Below, in pieces: positions 28,937 to 41,837 of a stretch of 64,000 bases of DNA. The DNA comes from Adineta vaga (lineage: Eukaryota; Rotifera), in contig CP075492.1 in the NCBI GenBank assembly GCA_021613535.1, positions 12,028,001 to 12,092,000 of the forward strand, written 5' to 3'. The position numbers and the translations under genes were made by a program. Position 1 is the first letter of the stretch. Each line of letters begins with the position of its first letter. The notes beneath the pieces are model-generated. The model worked only from the letters and a program-made list of their open reading frames with translations, searched no databases and was not told the origin of the DNA.

Positions 28937-31040
28937 ATGCAAACGATTAGACAGTCATTACAATTTCGATCATTATATTATCATCAAGTTCGTTATTATA
29001 CTTCACATCTATTCGATATTCATCCTGAAGTCAAATCTGCTTTAAGCGAACATCGTCCAGTTGTTGCTTGTGAAACAGCAATTCTTACTCATGGTTTACC
29101 TCGTCCAATAAATATTGAAACATGTTTACATATCGAACAAATTATTCGTGATCATGGTTCAATTCCGGCAACGATTGGTATTATAAATGGTCGAATTAAA
29201 GTTGGTCTTACAAAAACTGAACTTGAACAACTTGGTTCATTGAAAACAGTTGAAAAAGCATCTCGTCGAGATTTACCATATCTTATATCGCATCATTCAT
29301 CAGCTGGTACAACTGTTGCTGCTACAATGTTGATTGCGCATCGTTGTGGTATTCCAATATTTGCTACTGGTGGTGTTGGCGGTGTTCATCGAGATTCTTC
29401 AACCACAGGTGATATATCATCAGATTTAGATGAATTAGGACGTACACCAGTATGTGTGATTTCGAGTGGTATTAAATCAATTCTTGATATTCCCAAAACA
29501 CTTGAATATTTAGAAACAAAAGGTGTTGGAGGTATGATTATGCTGAAATAGTTTATTTGTATTGAATATAATTGTAATTCATTTTAGTTTATACATTTGG
29601 TAAAACGAATGATTTTCCGAATTTTTTTACTCGAACCAATGAATTTGGATCACGTTCATGTGCAGCTATTGAAAGTATCGATGAAGCTGCTCGACTTGTT
29701 CGAAGTATGATTGATTTAAAACTTGATTCTGGTCTATTAGTAGCTGTTCCAATTGATAAAGAAGATGAGATCGTTACAGATAGTGGAAAATCAATCGAAT
29801 CAATTATTCAAGAATCTCTTCAACAAGCAACAAAAGAAGGAATTACTGGTAATAAAGTGACACCATTTGTTCTCGGTGAAATTCGTCGACAAACAGGTAA
29901 TAAGTCAATTCCAACGAATCAAAAACTTATCTATAAAAATGTTCGTATTGCATCACAAATTGCTGCAAATTTATCATCTGTTCAATCCACTTCATCGTCA
30001 TTAAGTAAGTGATGATCTTTGTAAACACACGAAGAACAAAAGACATGATTTTTCATCGTTTTTCTTTTACTTATTTAATAAATAAAGTCCTCATTGGAGC
30101 ACGAAATCTTGATTTACATATTCAACTTCATGCTGATTTTCTTCCGAACAAAGGTTCAACTATACCTTGTCGTTTACGACAAAATCTCGGTGGAGTTGCC
30201 TATAATGTTACACATGCTCTTCATCTATTAAAAGCTCGTTCAATTCGTCTTCTAACGGTTTCAGGTGCTTTAACATCATTTATAAAAACTGATTCAATTC
30301 CAACGATTATCCATGATATTCCCAATGAATCGACTGCGAGTTATATTTCTCTACTTGATTCAAAAACAAGTGAACTTATTTGTGGTTTTGGTGATATGGA
30401 AATCTATGAAAGACAAATTACACCAGATTTTCTTGATAAAAATCTTTCAATATTAATGCAAAATCAATGGATTATGTTTGATGCAAATTTAAGTTCATTA
30501 GCTATAAAACATCTTACTGATATCGGAAGCAAATATAATAAATATCTTGTTTTTATATCTGCGGGTGGACCTAATAAAGCTCGACGAATTACTGATCATC
30601 TCTCAAATCTACATGTATTATTTTGTAATCGTCTTGAATTCGAAGCAATTACAAATTCATCGTCAATTGACTTAAATTTAAAAATTCTTTTGAGAAAAAA
30701 TCCGAATTTAAAATTAATCTGTATTACCATGGGTGCTGAGGGTGTTACCATTGGTATCAATGGACAAATAAGAAAATATCGAGCATTAAATCTCGATAAA
30801 GATCAACATGAGATTCGAAATGTTACAGGTGCTGGTGATAGTTTTGCTGCTGGTGTCATGAGTCAATTATTAAAATTCAATTTTGAAAATATCAATCGAG
30901 CGATAGCTTGTGGTTTATTAGCTGCAAAATTTACATTAACATCGGCGAATACGATTAGTGAACGATTGAATACAATTGATAGTAGAATGATTGATGAGAT
31001 TTGTTCGAAAGAACTTCAATATGAAAATGTTAATCTGTAA
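28937..31040 (+). CDS. bifunctional pseudouridine-5'-phosphate glycosidase / PfkB pseudouridine kinase
   Basis: There are three exons: 28937-29531, about 29588-30004, and about 30089-31040. The N-terminal half (about 1-330) is PsuG. It has ETAILTHGLPRPIN, PATIGIINGRIKVGL, a KASRRDLP lysine region, SAGTTVAATMLIAHRCGIP, FATGGVGGVHR and KVTPFVLGEIRRQTGNKS. It splits pseudouridine 5'-phosphate into uracil and ribose 5-phosphate. The C-terminal half (about 350-650) is a PfkB-family kinase with an N-terminal LGGVAYNVTHALHLL and the signature NVTGAGDSFAAGVMSQLL, expected to phosphorylate pseudouridine. The leading residues (RQSLQFRSLYYHQVRYYTS) are basic and could be a mitochondrial targeting peptide. 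Fusion of the two steps is known in some eukaryotes. The gene is followed 91 bp later by a membrane-protein gene. Confidence 0.9.
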
Positions 31041-31109
31041 ACATTGTGTATGTAATTTTAAAGAAAAAAAAAATCAATGATTATTTTCGTTTTTTTATTG
31101 CTTATCTTG

Positions 31110-31131
31110 TTTTATATTCAATGATTTATAG
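31110..31131 (+). promoter_or_regulatory. acceptor-like site abutting the next start codon
   Basis: A T-rich tract ends in TTTATAG immediately before the ATG at 31132, within a 91-bp gap after the psuG-psuK stop. No AATAAA is seen in the gap. It is a candidate spliced-leader acceptor of an operon gene. Confidence 0.4.
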
Positions 31132-31755
31132 ATGAAGAACAAATTTTTTCTTAATTATACTTTGTTTTGGTCATTTTGGGCACATCTTCTTTTTATTTTC
31201 GGTATGATTGGTTATCTCTTTATGGATATACTTGATTATATGCATTCGAATCTTTTCAATTCATTTCTTACAAATCTCATCTATATTCTTCTCGCATGTT
31301 TATTCGTTATTAATGCTACTCTACAATTTTTTGTTATTTATTATATGAATAAAAATGTACAACGATATTATACCATGATTTTATCTTGTCTATTTGATAA
31401 AATTGCTAGTCATGCTTATCTTATTGGTGCAATATTGACAACAATAACTTCAACGAAAGTTACGACAATTTGGACATTGAATACGATTGGTGTATGTGGA
31501 TTTGTTATCGGTGCAACAATAAATACGATGATATCAGCAGCTAATGCAATGTCTATATGGGCAGATTATTTTAATTTATTAGGCTCATTGTTTTATCTTC
31601 TAGCAACGATTATAACTCGAATACCATTAACACAATTGATTGGAATTCTTGGTGATGTTATTTATTTGATCGATTCAATTTTATATATGATATGTTGGTT
31701 TCAAGATCGTCAAATGATTCACGATCAATTTGGACAATATGTTTCATTGAAATGA
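31132..31755 (+). CDS. multipass membrane protein, unknown family
   Basis: A single 207-residue exon. It has about six hydrophobic segments: YTLFWSFWAHLLFIFGMIGY, FLTNLIYILLACLFVINATL, IASHAYLIGAILTTITS, TLNTIGVCGFVIGATIN, YFNLLGSLFYLLATIITRIP and LIGILGDVIYLIDSILYMIC. It starts with a short basic segment and ends in a short hydrophilic tail. It has no signal peptide distinct from TM1. I do not recognise the family; the layout would suit a small transporter, channel or tetraspan-like protein. It follows the psuG-psuK gene at only 91 bp on the same strand, which could mean co-transcription, but does not by itself imply a role in nucleoside handling. Confidence 0.65.
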   Translation: MKNKFFLNYTLFWSFWAHLLFIFGMIGYLFMDILDYMHSNLFNSFLTNLIYILLACLFVINATLQFFVIYYMNKNVQRYYTMILSCLFDKIASHAYLIGAILTTITSTKVTTIWTLNTIGVCGFVIGATINTMISAANAMSIWADYFNLLGSLFYLLATIITRIPLTQLIGILGDVIYLIDSILYMICWFQDRQMIHDQFGQYVSLK

Positions 31756-31890
31756 AAATTTCAATTGTCTTCATTTTGTCAGATATATAGAAAATCATTT
31801 CATTATATATTTATTGTCAGATAAAAAATATGAGGTTATATAGAATTGATAAAAACATTTCATATAAAAATTATACGTAAAGAAAATAAT

Positions 31891-34163
31891 CTAAGAGAGA
31901 ATAAGACGATTATTGATTTGAGAAGAAGGATTGGAATTATCTTTATTTCCTTGAGAAATTACTGACGAATAATTGATCAAATGATGAATTGAATTAGGTA
32001 CATGAATAAGACAAGCACCAATACGTTTTGTTTTCAATGGTGAACACTAGAAAAGAATTAATTCGTTATAGTTTCCCTTTCTTTTTTTATTATTAAATAT
32101 TCTTTACCTTTCTCCATTTATCAGTCTCTGTATCATATATTTCCATTTCATTCACAACTTTGCCATCAAAACCACCAATAATATAAATTTTACTATGAAC
32201 TACAGCAATACCTAATGCTTCTTTTGGTCGACTAAATGAAGTAATCAATGTCCATTGATTTGATTTCGGATCATAACGTTCACCATCATCATATCGAAGA
32301 ACATTTTTATTAATAGTAGATATTTCATGACCACCCATAGCGTATAGATATCCATTACAAGATGCAACAGCCACACTACTACGACGTTTTTGCATCGATG
32401 CACTTTGTTCCAACGATTTGTATGTGGATCGAAAAATTCTGTTTCACGCATACTACCAGAACTATCTTCACCTCCAACTGCATAGATTCTAAAAAGAGAA
32501 ATCTGAACAAAGATAAAGGTAAGAAACAAAGCTTTACCGATTTTCAAGTATGGCAACACCAAATATACATCGTATATTGATCATTGATGTTACAAAACTC
32601 CATTCCGATGTTTCCGGATTGAAACGTTCAACAGTATCGAGAATCGTTCGTCCATCATGACCACCAATTGCATACAAAGGGCCACCAATACATTCTAAAG
32701 CTAAATCATATCGACTAGTAAGCATTGGAGGACCTATTGTCCAAGTTTTTGTTTGTAGATTATAGATTTCAGTACTATTCAATCTATAAAAGGAACATAA
32801 AAATGAAGTCAAACAGTAAATCTATCGACTTACACTTTAAGAGTATCTCGACCTCCGCATACGTAGAACTTTTTGTCTAATCGAATACAAGCAAATTGAC
32901 TACGTCGACTATTCCATTGATTATCAATTTGCCAACAATGTGTTCGAAAATCATATCTTTCTATTGGTTGAGAACCTACTATCGAAAACTCACACATATA
33001 TCTTATCGTTTCAATATACATACTCTTACCTTTTATTCCATCGATACCACCTAAACAATACAAAGTACCAAGTGTTGATCGTCTTGGTTTTGTTCTATTC
33101 GATTTCATTGATGTTCGTTTTTCTGGTGCTAAATGATAGCGCATTGCTTCAATAATTAACATTTGACATGAACTATCATTTTCAAATCTTTCATTCCCAT
33201 CAATATGATTTGTTAAATACTAATTTAATCAATAACATACATGTATACACAATCATTCTCGTTCATATATGTATATTCTTACTTTTCTTTGGATTAAAGG
33301 TAATCGAATTAAACTGAATAAATCAGCAAGAGCATGTTTATATCGATTCGAATCATGATCAAGCCATAGAAGTAATGCTTCGTAAACAATTTCTTCTGAT
33401 TGAACATTGATATCATCTAAAGATTCGTTCTATTAGAAACGAAAAAGAAGTCATTCGTAAAAGAATCAACATACCAGACGCTAAAAGTAGTTTGAGTTCA
33501 TCAGAAGATAATTTCAAAAATTCTTGATTATGATGAATAATATCTGAGAAACATTCCTAAATAATTTCGAAAGAAATGAAGAAACTGAAGTCATACTATC
33601 TATTTACCAGAATATAATTCCAAATATTGTTCATTAAATCCTGTAAATTATGTTCGCGTGCAAATCGATAGAGACTAAGACAATTGGATGGTTGAAGTTG
33701 TTTTTTAAGAAATTGACAACATGAATCGACTATTTCCGTTATATGAAATAGATGTGCAGCATCGAGAATTTTCGTCACATTATTCGAATGAATTTCCAGA
33801 TGACCTTCAAAAAAACAAAAAAGAAGATTTCGTCTTTTGAAATACGAATCGTGTCCGAACATTACCTTGATATGCATAGAAAATAAATTTCTCGAATATA
33901 TCTGGATCGATATCATTGAGAATGATTTCTGTGTGTTTATTATTTTCAAATAAATGACGAAAATAATCGGATAAAGTAGAAATAATAAGTCGATGTGCAA
34001 CTATTCTTCGTTTGATTTGTCCATCATCACAGATAAAAACAATATCACAAAGAAAACCTTGTCGAACATACGTCGCAAATTTGGAAAGTGTTCGAGAGGC
34101 ATAATCAGATTTGGTAAAAACATAGTGTAGATTATTATTCGAATCAATGGAAGATGTTGCCAT
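31891..34163 (-). CDS. kelch-like BTB-BACK-kelch protein, one frameshift in the kelch propeller
   Basis: Multiple minus-strand exons from the ATG at 34163 encode a KLHL-type protein, typically a substrate adaptor for Cullin-3 ubiquitin ligases. The BTB domain has GFLCDIVFICDDGQIKRRIV, AHRLIISTLSDYFRHLF and DPDIFEKFIFYAYQG. The BACK domain has ILDAAHLFHITEIVDSCCQF, LLASDDINVQSEEIVYEALL and LADLFSLIRLPL. Kelch repeats show YCLGGIDG, FYVCGGRD, YAIGGHDGRT, YAVGGEDSSG, YAMGGHE and IIGGFDGK. In the fourth or fifth repeat, one base is missing near 32400-32408: FFDPHTNRWNK runs in one frame and ASMQKRRSSVAVASCNGY continues in another. Everything else is intact and splice junctions are in phase. This is either a real recent lesion or a sequence error. 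Confidence 0.8.
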
Positions 34164-34423
34164 ATGAAAATCTTAGAATTTCCTTACTATTCTAATATTC
34201 ATTCTTAGTTTTTTTTTCACTTTTATACAAATCTATAAAAGAAATCAATTACAAAATATCTTTTTGTTTTTTTTTGTTAACCATTTTTTTCTATCAAAAC
34301 TATATAAAAATGAATAAAGAAAAAAAAACATTTTATTTTTTTTATTATCAATATACACATATAAAAAAATTTGAACTAGTATATTTTGTTAGGAAATTCA
34401 TGAATACCATTACGAAATATCTG

Positions 34424-36250
34424 CTATTCTCCTAAGAAAAACGCTAAAACATGTTGCCAACTTTGTTCACGTGATTGACATAATAAAATCTTTTCTTTCT
34501 TGGCGATGTCTTCAAGATATTTTCTTGATCGCATGATATCTTGTCGTTCAGTTTTCGTTAGGATTTTTTCGGAATTATCATCGATCATAGGTTGTAAACA
34601 GACAATAATATGGTGTTGACGTTCACCGATTAAAAAGGCAAGTTCTGTTGCAAGATGTGAAAGACGTTCCTGATCATTTATAATATAATACAACAAACGT
34701 GAGCGTTTGCGAATATAAATATCATACAGAATATCGAGTTCATCGTTTTCATTCAAACTTTGGCGTAGTGTAGAGTTTAGATTCAATTCATCAAGAAGTG
34801 GTAATGCAAGTGTTTTTAACCAACATTGATCATGATCACCTGCTGCTATATACAAATCGAAGAGAGGTGTCTCTTCATTCAGTGATGCTGATGAAAGTGT
34901 ATGAGGAGGAGAAGCTGCAGAAGGAATGAATTTATATTTTATACATTTGTAAAAGATAGAAATCGATTGAGATAAAGATGAATGCAATGTTAGCGAAGGT
35001 GTTGGTAATGAAGTGTGTAGGAAAAGAAATAAGAATATATTATTCAAAATAGAGATAGGATAGTAAAATCTATAAACAAAATAGTTGATAATTAGTAGAA
35101 CGAGTTTATTTTTATTACCTTGAAGAAATGTTTTCGTCTGTTGAATTAGCATAAATATCGGTATATATTGATGATGATGAAGATTGTGATAAAGTACGAT
35201 GACTTGATTCTAATGATTCATAACCATCATCATCACTTTCATTTGCCGAAAGGGACAATTGTGTTTTTGTTGTAATGGATAGTCGACGAAAATGCACACC
35301 GGTTGTGAAATGATTTGACTGTAGATATGGACTTAAAATTGGCGAAGAATGACCGTTACTTGCACTATTACGTCGACAGGGAATGATTGGTGACGATAAT
35401 TTCACTTCCGATTCACCCATTAGTTGATGAAAATTTCCAGGTAATTCATGACTCTACAAATGTCTACAATGAATACAATGCGTTTTTCATAAAAGTTCAA
35501 GATTGTGTTCTTAGTATTCAATAGTTTACCTTTTTCATCTGGATTTTGGTTTTTCTCTTCAGCTATCACAGTTTGTTTTGTATTCTCCAAAATAAACGTT
35601 GCATATTCTAATGCTACTGTAAGATTATTAAATATAGGCACATTTATATTTTGTAATAATCTTCTTAAAGTTCGTCTTGCTTCATAAGCATTTTCATAAT
35701 CATTTTCATCGTCAACTTCATTCGAATCCTTTTTTTCTTGAATAAACTTCACTTGATTTCGATCTTCTGCCATAATATTCATCACAACGATGATATTTCT
35801 ACGGCGTGCTGCTAAATAACATACTTCCTCAATAGCTGCCAACGATCTTGTACTATGATCAATAACAAAAAACAGAATTGGAGCTCGTTCTTTAGCTCGA
35901 TATTCGATTTCAATTAAATCTGGTGTCCAATTTGCAACTTGAGGATTATAATATGAAATCGAACGTGATTGAAAATAAGGAATAGCTTGTTCATATCTCC
36001 ATGTTGTTGGATTACATGATCCGCCAAGAAAAATGTCGAATTCCCATTTTTGTTGTTGTTTCGTTATTTTTCGTTGTGATGATGATGGTGAACATGTTAT
36101 AACATCAATGCCATAAACACGTTTGAGAAGAAGAATTTGAAGAAATTGAAAAGCACGTTTAAATTTGATCGTTTTACACGACGATTTTTTGGTTAGATCA
36201 TCGAAAGTAAATGTACGATGAAAACAACTACATTCACTCAAACTATTCAT
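34424..36250 (-). CDS. Raw-like protein with two nucleoside 2-deoxyribosyltransferase-like domains
   Basis: Exons start at 36250. Domain one (about residues 70-165) is FDIFLGGSCNPTTWRYEQAI, then YYNPQVANWTPDLIEIE, then APILFFVIDHSTRSLAAIEEVCYLA, matching the nucleoside 2-deoxyribosyltransferase-like family also found in the Drosophila protein Raw. A Ser-rich linker follows. Domain two (34.4-34.9 kb) repeats the pattern in diverged form: FDLYIAAGDHDQCWLKTLAL, RLLYYIINDQERLSHLATEL, AFLIGERQHHIIVCLQPM. The N-terminal lead-in VYGIDVIT also fits Raw. Joining the first exon (donor near 35530) to the linker (from about 35420) in frame is not clear by eye; an acceptor near 35405 or a frameshift are options. 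The 35152-34900 stretch may contain a further short intron. Catalytic activity is not assured. Confidence 0.65.
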
Positions 36251-37348
36251 TGCTAACGTATCCGAAGATTTTTATTTGACTACATGATTGCAATGAATCT
36301 TAAATAATCTAAAGAAGAAATATATATATGACGTCATAAAATATGAGCTTTTTAACGTGTGTATGACGATATAATACAGGCACGAAATGAAGAAGGAAGA
36401 ATGATCGACGTAGAACGAAATACGTTCGAGAACGTGCGTCACTGTAAAAGCATAGCAAAACTGATGGAAAAAAATGATATGAAATTTTCATCGATATTAT
36501 TCATGAGTATTATTTTTCTGAATAGACAAGTCTTCAGTACTCGAACTCGAGTGATTTTTGTCTCGTTCTATGCAATATTCGATTGGGAGATATAAAGAAC
36601 AAATACGTTTGGATGAAAATGACGTCTTGTTTTGAAAGGTACTCTTTAGATGGCGCTTTTCGCTTATTTTTTACTCATAAATGATTTACCATCGTTTCAA
36701 ATGTCACTTGCAGAAAGTCAATTGAAGACGCAATAAATATTTTCTTGATTAGAGTAACATGTGATATGATGTTGTTATATATCCTTGTAAAATAGGTTGG
36801 AAGTCTTGAATATACGAAGATCATCAATATTGAAATAGAATCTCCAAAGTCGATATAATTACAGTTTATTACAATAACAGATTTATTTACAATGATGATA
36901 TTTATATTGTAATTTGAATCAATGAAGATTTAGATTGTGTGATATGAAATGAAATGAAAGAAATCAAACGATGAAACAATATTTCATATGTAAATGGCGA
37001 AAAGAAGAAAGAATGTATTTATTCAATGTGTATAAGATATCATTTTTATGATAGTTATTTAATGATCGATAAAAACATTGGAGAAAGATATTTCTAAGTA
37101 ATGAATAAAAGTCGACATTTTCAGAATGGAATTCTTATTCATATTCAATAATTATTAAGAAATTTATCGAAATAAAGCAAATAGATACTACCATACAATG
37201 AAAACAGTAAAGAAATGATGAATAAGTAACATAATAGACTAGTAGGAAAATAGAATGATACAAGATCAGAGAGATTATAGTGATGAACAAATCGAATAGA
37301 GTAAATGAAATATTTGCAAGTAATTGATCATTTGATAAGCATTTTACT
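36251..37348. other. gene-free stretch
   Basis: About 1.1 kb between two minus-strand genes. The short frames seen on both strands are without domain content. Confidence 0.5.
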
Positions 37349-39821
37349 TCACCGGTCAAATTCAGGATCATTGACCACTTCAATTCGACAACTACTTCTC
37401 GCTTCTCCAAAACGATTTTTCACAAGACAATCAACAATACCACCATCAATTCTCATACACTAAATCAATAATACATTTATTTTTTCAATTCCTTCGATTT
37501 ACTTCTTAGGACTTACACAACAAAGACTGAATACAGCTTCTTCATTATGATAATTATCTTTTGATTGTGATGCTGTTGTAATTAACTAAAATAGATTTTG
37601 AAAGAATTCAAGAGATAGATACAAATAACTAAATCAATACTTTTCCATTATGAAACCAATTTACTGACACTTGCAAACCTTTTACAATACATGATAGTTT
37701 TACTGGTTGTCCTTCGCTAATACTAACATCAATTAATGGTCGTGTGATCGAAGGTGTTGCATCTGCTGGTGATGCTTAGAATAAAAAGGAAAAACACACA
37801 TATACATGAAATATTCGATAATCAATCGAATTTTCTTACCAACAACGAATAATTGTACGATGACTTCTTCTCGTCCAAGTCGATTCATAATTGTACATTT
37901 GATTTGTCCATTATCTGGAATTGTCAGTGATTCAATATCCAGATAATGAATATCATGTAATTTATGTATTCGATATCTTGATGATTTGACGCCACGAGCC
38001 GCAACAGTTTCTCCTATACGTGAATCATTATGTGACCAAATTATTGTCGGATATGGATCACCACCAAAACAACATTTAAATTTCGCTAAATCATCATTTA
38101 TTCGATCGATTTGAGTTTTTTGTTTTTTTTAAACAGAAAATTACCTGTTTCATTTGGTAGCATAAGTACTGTTTGTGGTTTAATTAAGAAATATGGTGGA
38201 ACATATTTACTTTCTTCAGTATTTACCAATGAAGAAGAAGTCAAATCTGCTTTTCGTTGAACAACTTCACTGGATGATTGATAATTTGTCGTTATAATTG
38301 AACCATTATTTAATGTATTACGTTTTCGTACATGAACTAGAATAAGAAAGAATTGTAGAACTTGATTACAATGAAAAGATATCTATTCGTTAGAATCATT
38401 CAGGAGAAACATGCACATGCGTTTAAATAGAGAGAAAATCTACAAAGATGGATGACTATAGGCGTACTTAATCCATGATCAAGTGAACGTTTAAAATGTT
38501 GTAATCGTTTGATAATTCGATCGATAAATGTTTTTAAAACTGCGAAATAAGAAATTAAAAGTATATATCGATATTCATCTCATTTGTTCACTGTTCATCA
38601 TCTTTTCTTTTGTATGTGTTTATATTACCTTTTCCTCCATTCGTTGTGAGTTTTGTATGATTTAATGTATCTTCATCAATAAATAATGTTGTATGTAAAT
38701 CATTGACACATAGAGAAATATGATTGGCACCTTGTAATGATGATAACGATGGATTATTCGTCTGAGAATCAATAACATTATCAAATGAAGGTGACGCTGT
38801 AGGAAGATTATTTGAATTTGTCATTGAAGAATTTATTGGAAAAAATTCATCAGTTTGACGAGTCAAACGTTTCCAAAGTGTTCGTGAAGCATCGGATGAA
38901 TTTATACACTAGAAATAAACGTATTTATTTTGTCTGATCTAAGAAGATGCTTACAGATGATGTTTGTTGATTTTGTGAAGAATTCATTGTCAATGTTTGT
39001 CCATCGGTAAAATCTGTATCACTTGATGTATCTTGACTACTTATTGTTGAACTACAGAATCGATTTTTCGAACGTTTACATCCCGATGTAACCGGTAGAG
39101 TACCATTGATTGGTACTCGACCATGAGATGTTTCCTTAACATGTCGTTTTTGATGAATTGATGTCATTGATTCCGAATCAGTTATTGGATCGAGAGTTGT
39201 TCGATATGAAAGAATAAAACTAGGATTTTTATCATTAGAATGTGTTTGTTGTTCGTCTGAATCTAGCATTGTTTTTAACATTGAATGATATACATTATCC
39301 ATAGTATGACGTTTTCGGCGATCACGAAGTTTTTCTCGAAATGCTGCTGATCGAGTAGCGACTTTTGTAGTTGATGTGTCTTTGGATGCTGCTGCTGCTG
39401 CTGGTGGCGGCGGTGGTGGTGGTTGTGCTGGTCCTGGTTGACGATCATCAATAATAGATGAATACCGACGACGAAGTTGTCGATTATATTGATGATTTCG
39501 TTCACGATAAAGTAAATCAAGATTGTCAAGTTCAGCAGCAGATAAACGTTCAATAATAATTAAATCAGGTGGATGACCTTTCTGCCGATTTAAAACAGGT
39601 AAATTAAAATTTTCAATTCGTTCATAGGTTGATTGATCTTCGAGAGGAGGAGGTGGTGGAGGAGAAAAACGTATATGAATTGTATCAGGATAGATGAAAT
39701 CAGATATTCGATTGAAACTTTTTGAAACTGGTCGAGACATACGTGTTGGTGGATGATAAGACGAGCGGCCTCGTCTTTCTGATGTAAACCATGCAGTTGG
39801 TATATTTTCATAAGTATTCAT
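37349..39821 (-). CDS. palladin/myotilin-like protein with two C-terminal Ig (I-set) domains
   Basis: About eight minus-strand exons. The N-terminal 300 residues are disordered, with poly-proline runs (RFSPPPPPP, AQPPPPPPP) and an Ala run, then a basic RSAAFREKLRDRRKRH segment and Ser/Thr-rich sequence. The C-terminus has two Ig domains. Ig1 runs from PPYFLIKPQTVLMLPNETGK (CCFGGDPYPTIIWSHND, then DNGQIKCTIMNRLGREE). Ig2 runs from TRPLIDVSISEGQPVKLSCI (VNWFHNGK, then GGIVDCLVKNRFGEARSSC). The stop is at 37349-37351. Poly-Pro plus terminal I-set domains fits the actin-associated palladin/myotilin/myopalladin group, where poly-Pro binds profilin/VASP and Ig domains bind F-actin. The ATG at 39821 was chosen; the frame is open up to an acceptor near 39850, so an upstream coding exon is possible. 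Confidence 0.7.
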
Positions 39822-41837
39822 ATTATTTCCTTCTTCTTCTCTTATATCTAAAAACAAAAAGAAAAGGAAAGGAAAATTTCTATCATACAGTCAGACAACT
39901 TTTAACCAAACTATTAAGTATTCAACGCATGTATGTAATTTACTCATAGGATGTGAACAGGTCATCATCGAATGAACTATAGTTAAATAGCATTAAGAGA
40001 ATGAGTGAATTGAAGTGAGGAACAGACTATTGAAAAAAAGAAACTAAACTAAACTAAACTAAACAGTACATATATATTCATACATTATGTCTGAATGAAC
40101 TGCTTGTATGTATAATGCGATCGATGAGATTAGATCAAATTTCATTTCGATCATTACTCTATCAGCAATAGTATTTCTAAATACTTACGCAAGAAATTAA
40201 CAAACGAACAATATAAGATATATATTACTGAAAACCAGTAATTCATATTTTGTCGCATGCATTCTTATGTATAAACATCTAGCAATGAAGGATAGAAAAT
40301 GTGACACTCATGTATATGTATATCTAACAAAAAAAGATCAGACGTACATACTCGTACTATAATTGATATGCCTATATGATAATCACAGAAATCCCTGCGA
40401 GGCAAACGTGAATAAATGAGAAGTATCTCACGGTATGTTTCTTTCTTACTGTATAAAAACATCGTCGTTGCTTGCAATGTAATCGAGAGAAGAAAAATAA
40501 CACTGTTGTAAATCAAGGTTAAACGTTATTTAGATATTCGTGAATAAATGTTGCATCAAATGATACAATGTCATCATTTACAGTTGCACTATTACTTTCT
40601 CCATTCTGTTTTTGACACCAATTAATAACTTTTACCTTTGCAAATGCGAATCTATTTACTTAATTGTTTTTCCTATGCAGATGAAAGATTAGATATTTGT
40701 TTTTCACATTAGTCTTCTTGTCAAAATGGCACGAGCACTACTCAAATTGTAATATCAAAAAGAAAAACATCGAGATTATTCTCTCTCTCTTCTACAATGA
40801 CTAACGGATGAAAGAATCGAGATGTTTTTTTTTCTACGAAGAATATCTTGAGGAAGAGTCAAACGGCCTTCACATACAATAAATTTTGTTCTGCTCTAAT
40901 ACTATACAAGCATGTTTAGTACCATACATCAAAAACAGACAAAACTAAAAAAAGAAGAAGGAGAAGAGCGTTGTTTTTTTGTAAATACCTTTGAGTGTTT
41001 TAGTTCTGTTGTTGAAATACAAACGACTAAGAGATAGTTACATGTGAATATTAAACTGACTCGACCTAGTATCTATCTATATGTGTGTCAATTTCATCAA
41101 CATATTGTCAATGTCAATTGGATGAAATTTTACTATATAGATTGAAACAAGGTCGATCAAAGAAGAGAAAAAGATACAATTAAATTTGTCGACTATGTTT
41201 CACTTCGTAACACATACAAGATCAAACAATATTCAATTGACAAGTGTTTATGGTACATTAAGCGATGTTATGTTTCATGGCAGTTAAGATAACGAAACGT
41301 GTTACAATGAATGTTTTTCTTTTTTCATTCGAAATTAAGTTTGAAATCGAAGAGAACGAAAAAAGAAGAAAAATGATTATCATACCTACTTGTGATTAAT
41401 AAGCGAACTTTACATTGATATGGTTTCAAAAGATATTCTATCGTATCAATTAATTTATAAGTTTTCATGTTAATTGTCAATTGTATATATATATATAAAT
41501 GGCTTAGAACATTTTTCAAATGTCAACAAAGATTTTCGTGTATTACAAAAGGAATGATTCATAAGTTGATGAAAAGTAAATTCAACATATAATTATCGAT
41601 TTTATTCTATAGAAATCATTTCTATTGACATACTTAGAAGTATTTAGAAAGTTTCGTGTTTGAGGATATCATTTTTCAAAAAAATAGTCAGATCAATTAG
41701 TCATAATCACTAATCTCGTCGTATTGTTCTTATATAATAAATAGAAGCAAACCAAAATACAAAAACTACGATAAAATATGTATGTTCTTTTTTTCTGTCT
41801 TTTGGAAGTAAGAAAAAATTCATTTGTAGAAATGATT
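39822..41837. other. gene-free stretch
   Basis: About 2 kb without a supported gene between two minus-strand genes. It is AT-rich, with a pentanucleotide array near 40041 and scattered poly-A/T. Confidence 0.5.
40041..40064. repeat. AACTA pentanucleotide microsatellite
   Basis: Four to five direct copies of AACTA in the intergenic region upstream of the palladin-like gene. Confidence 0.8.
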
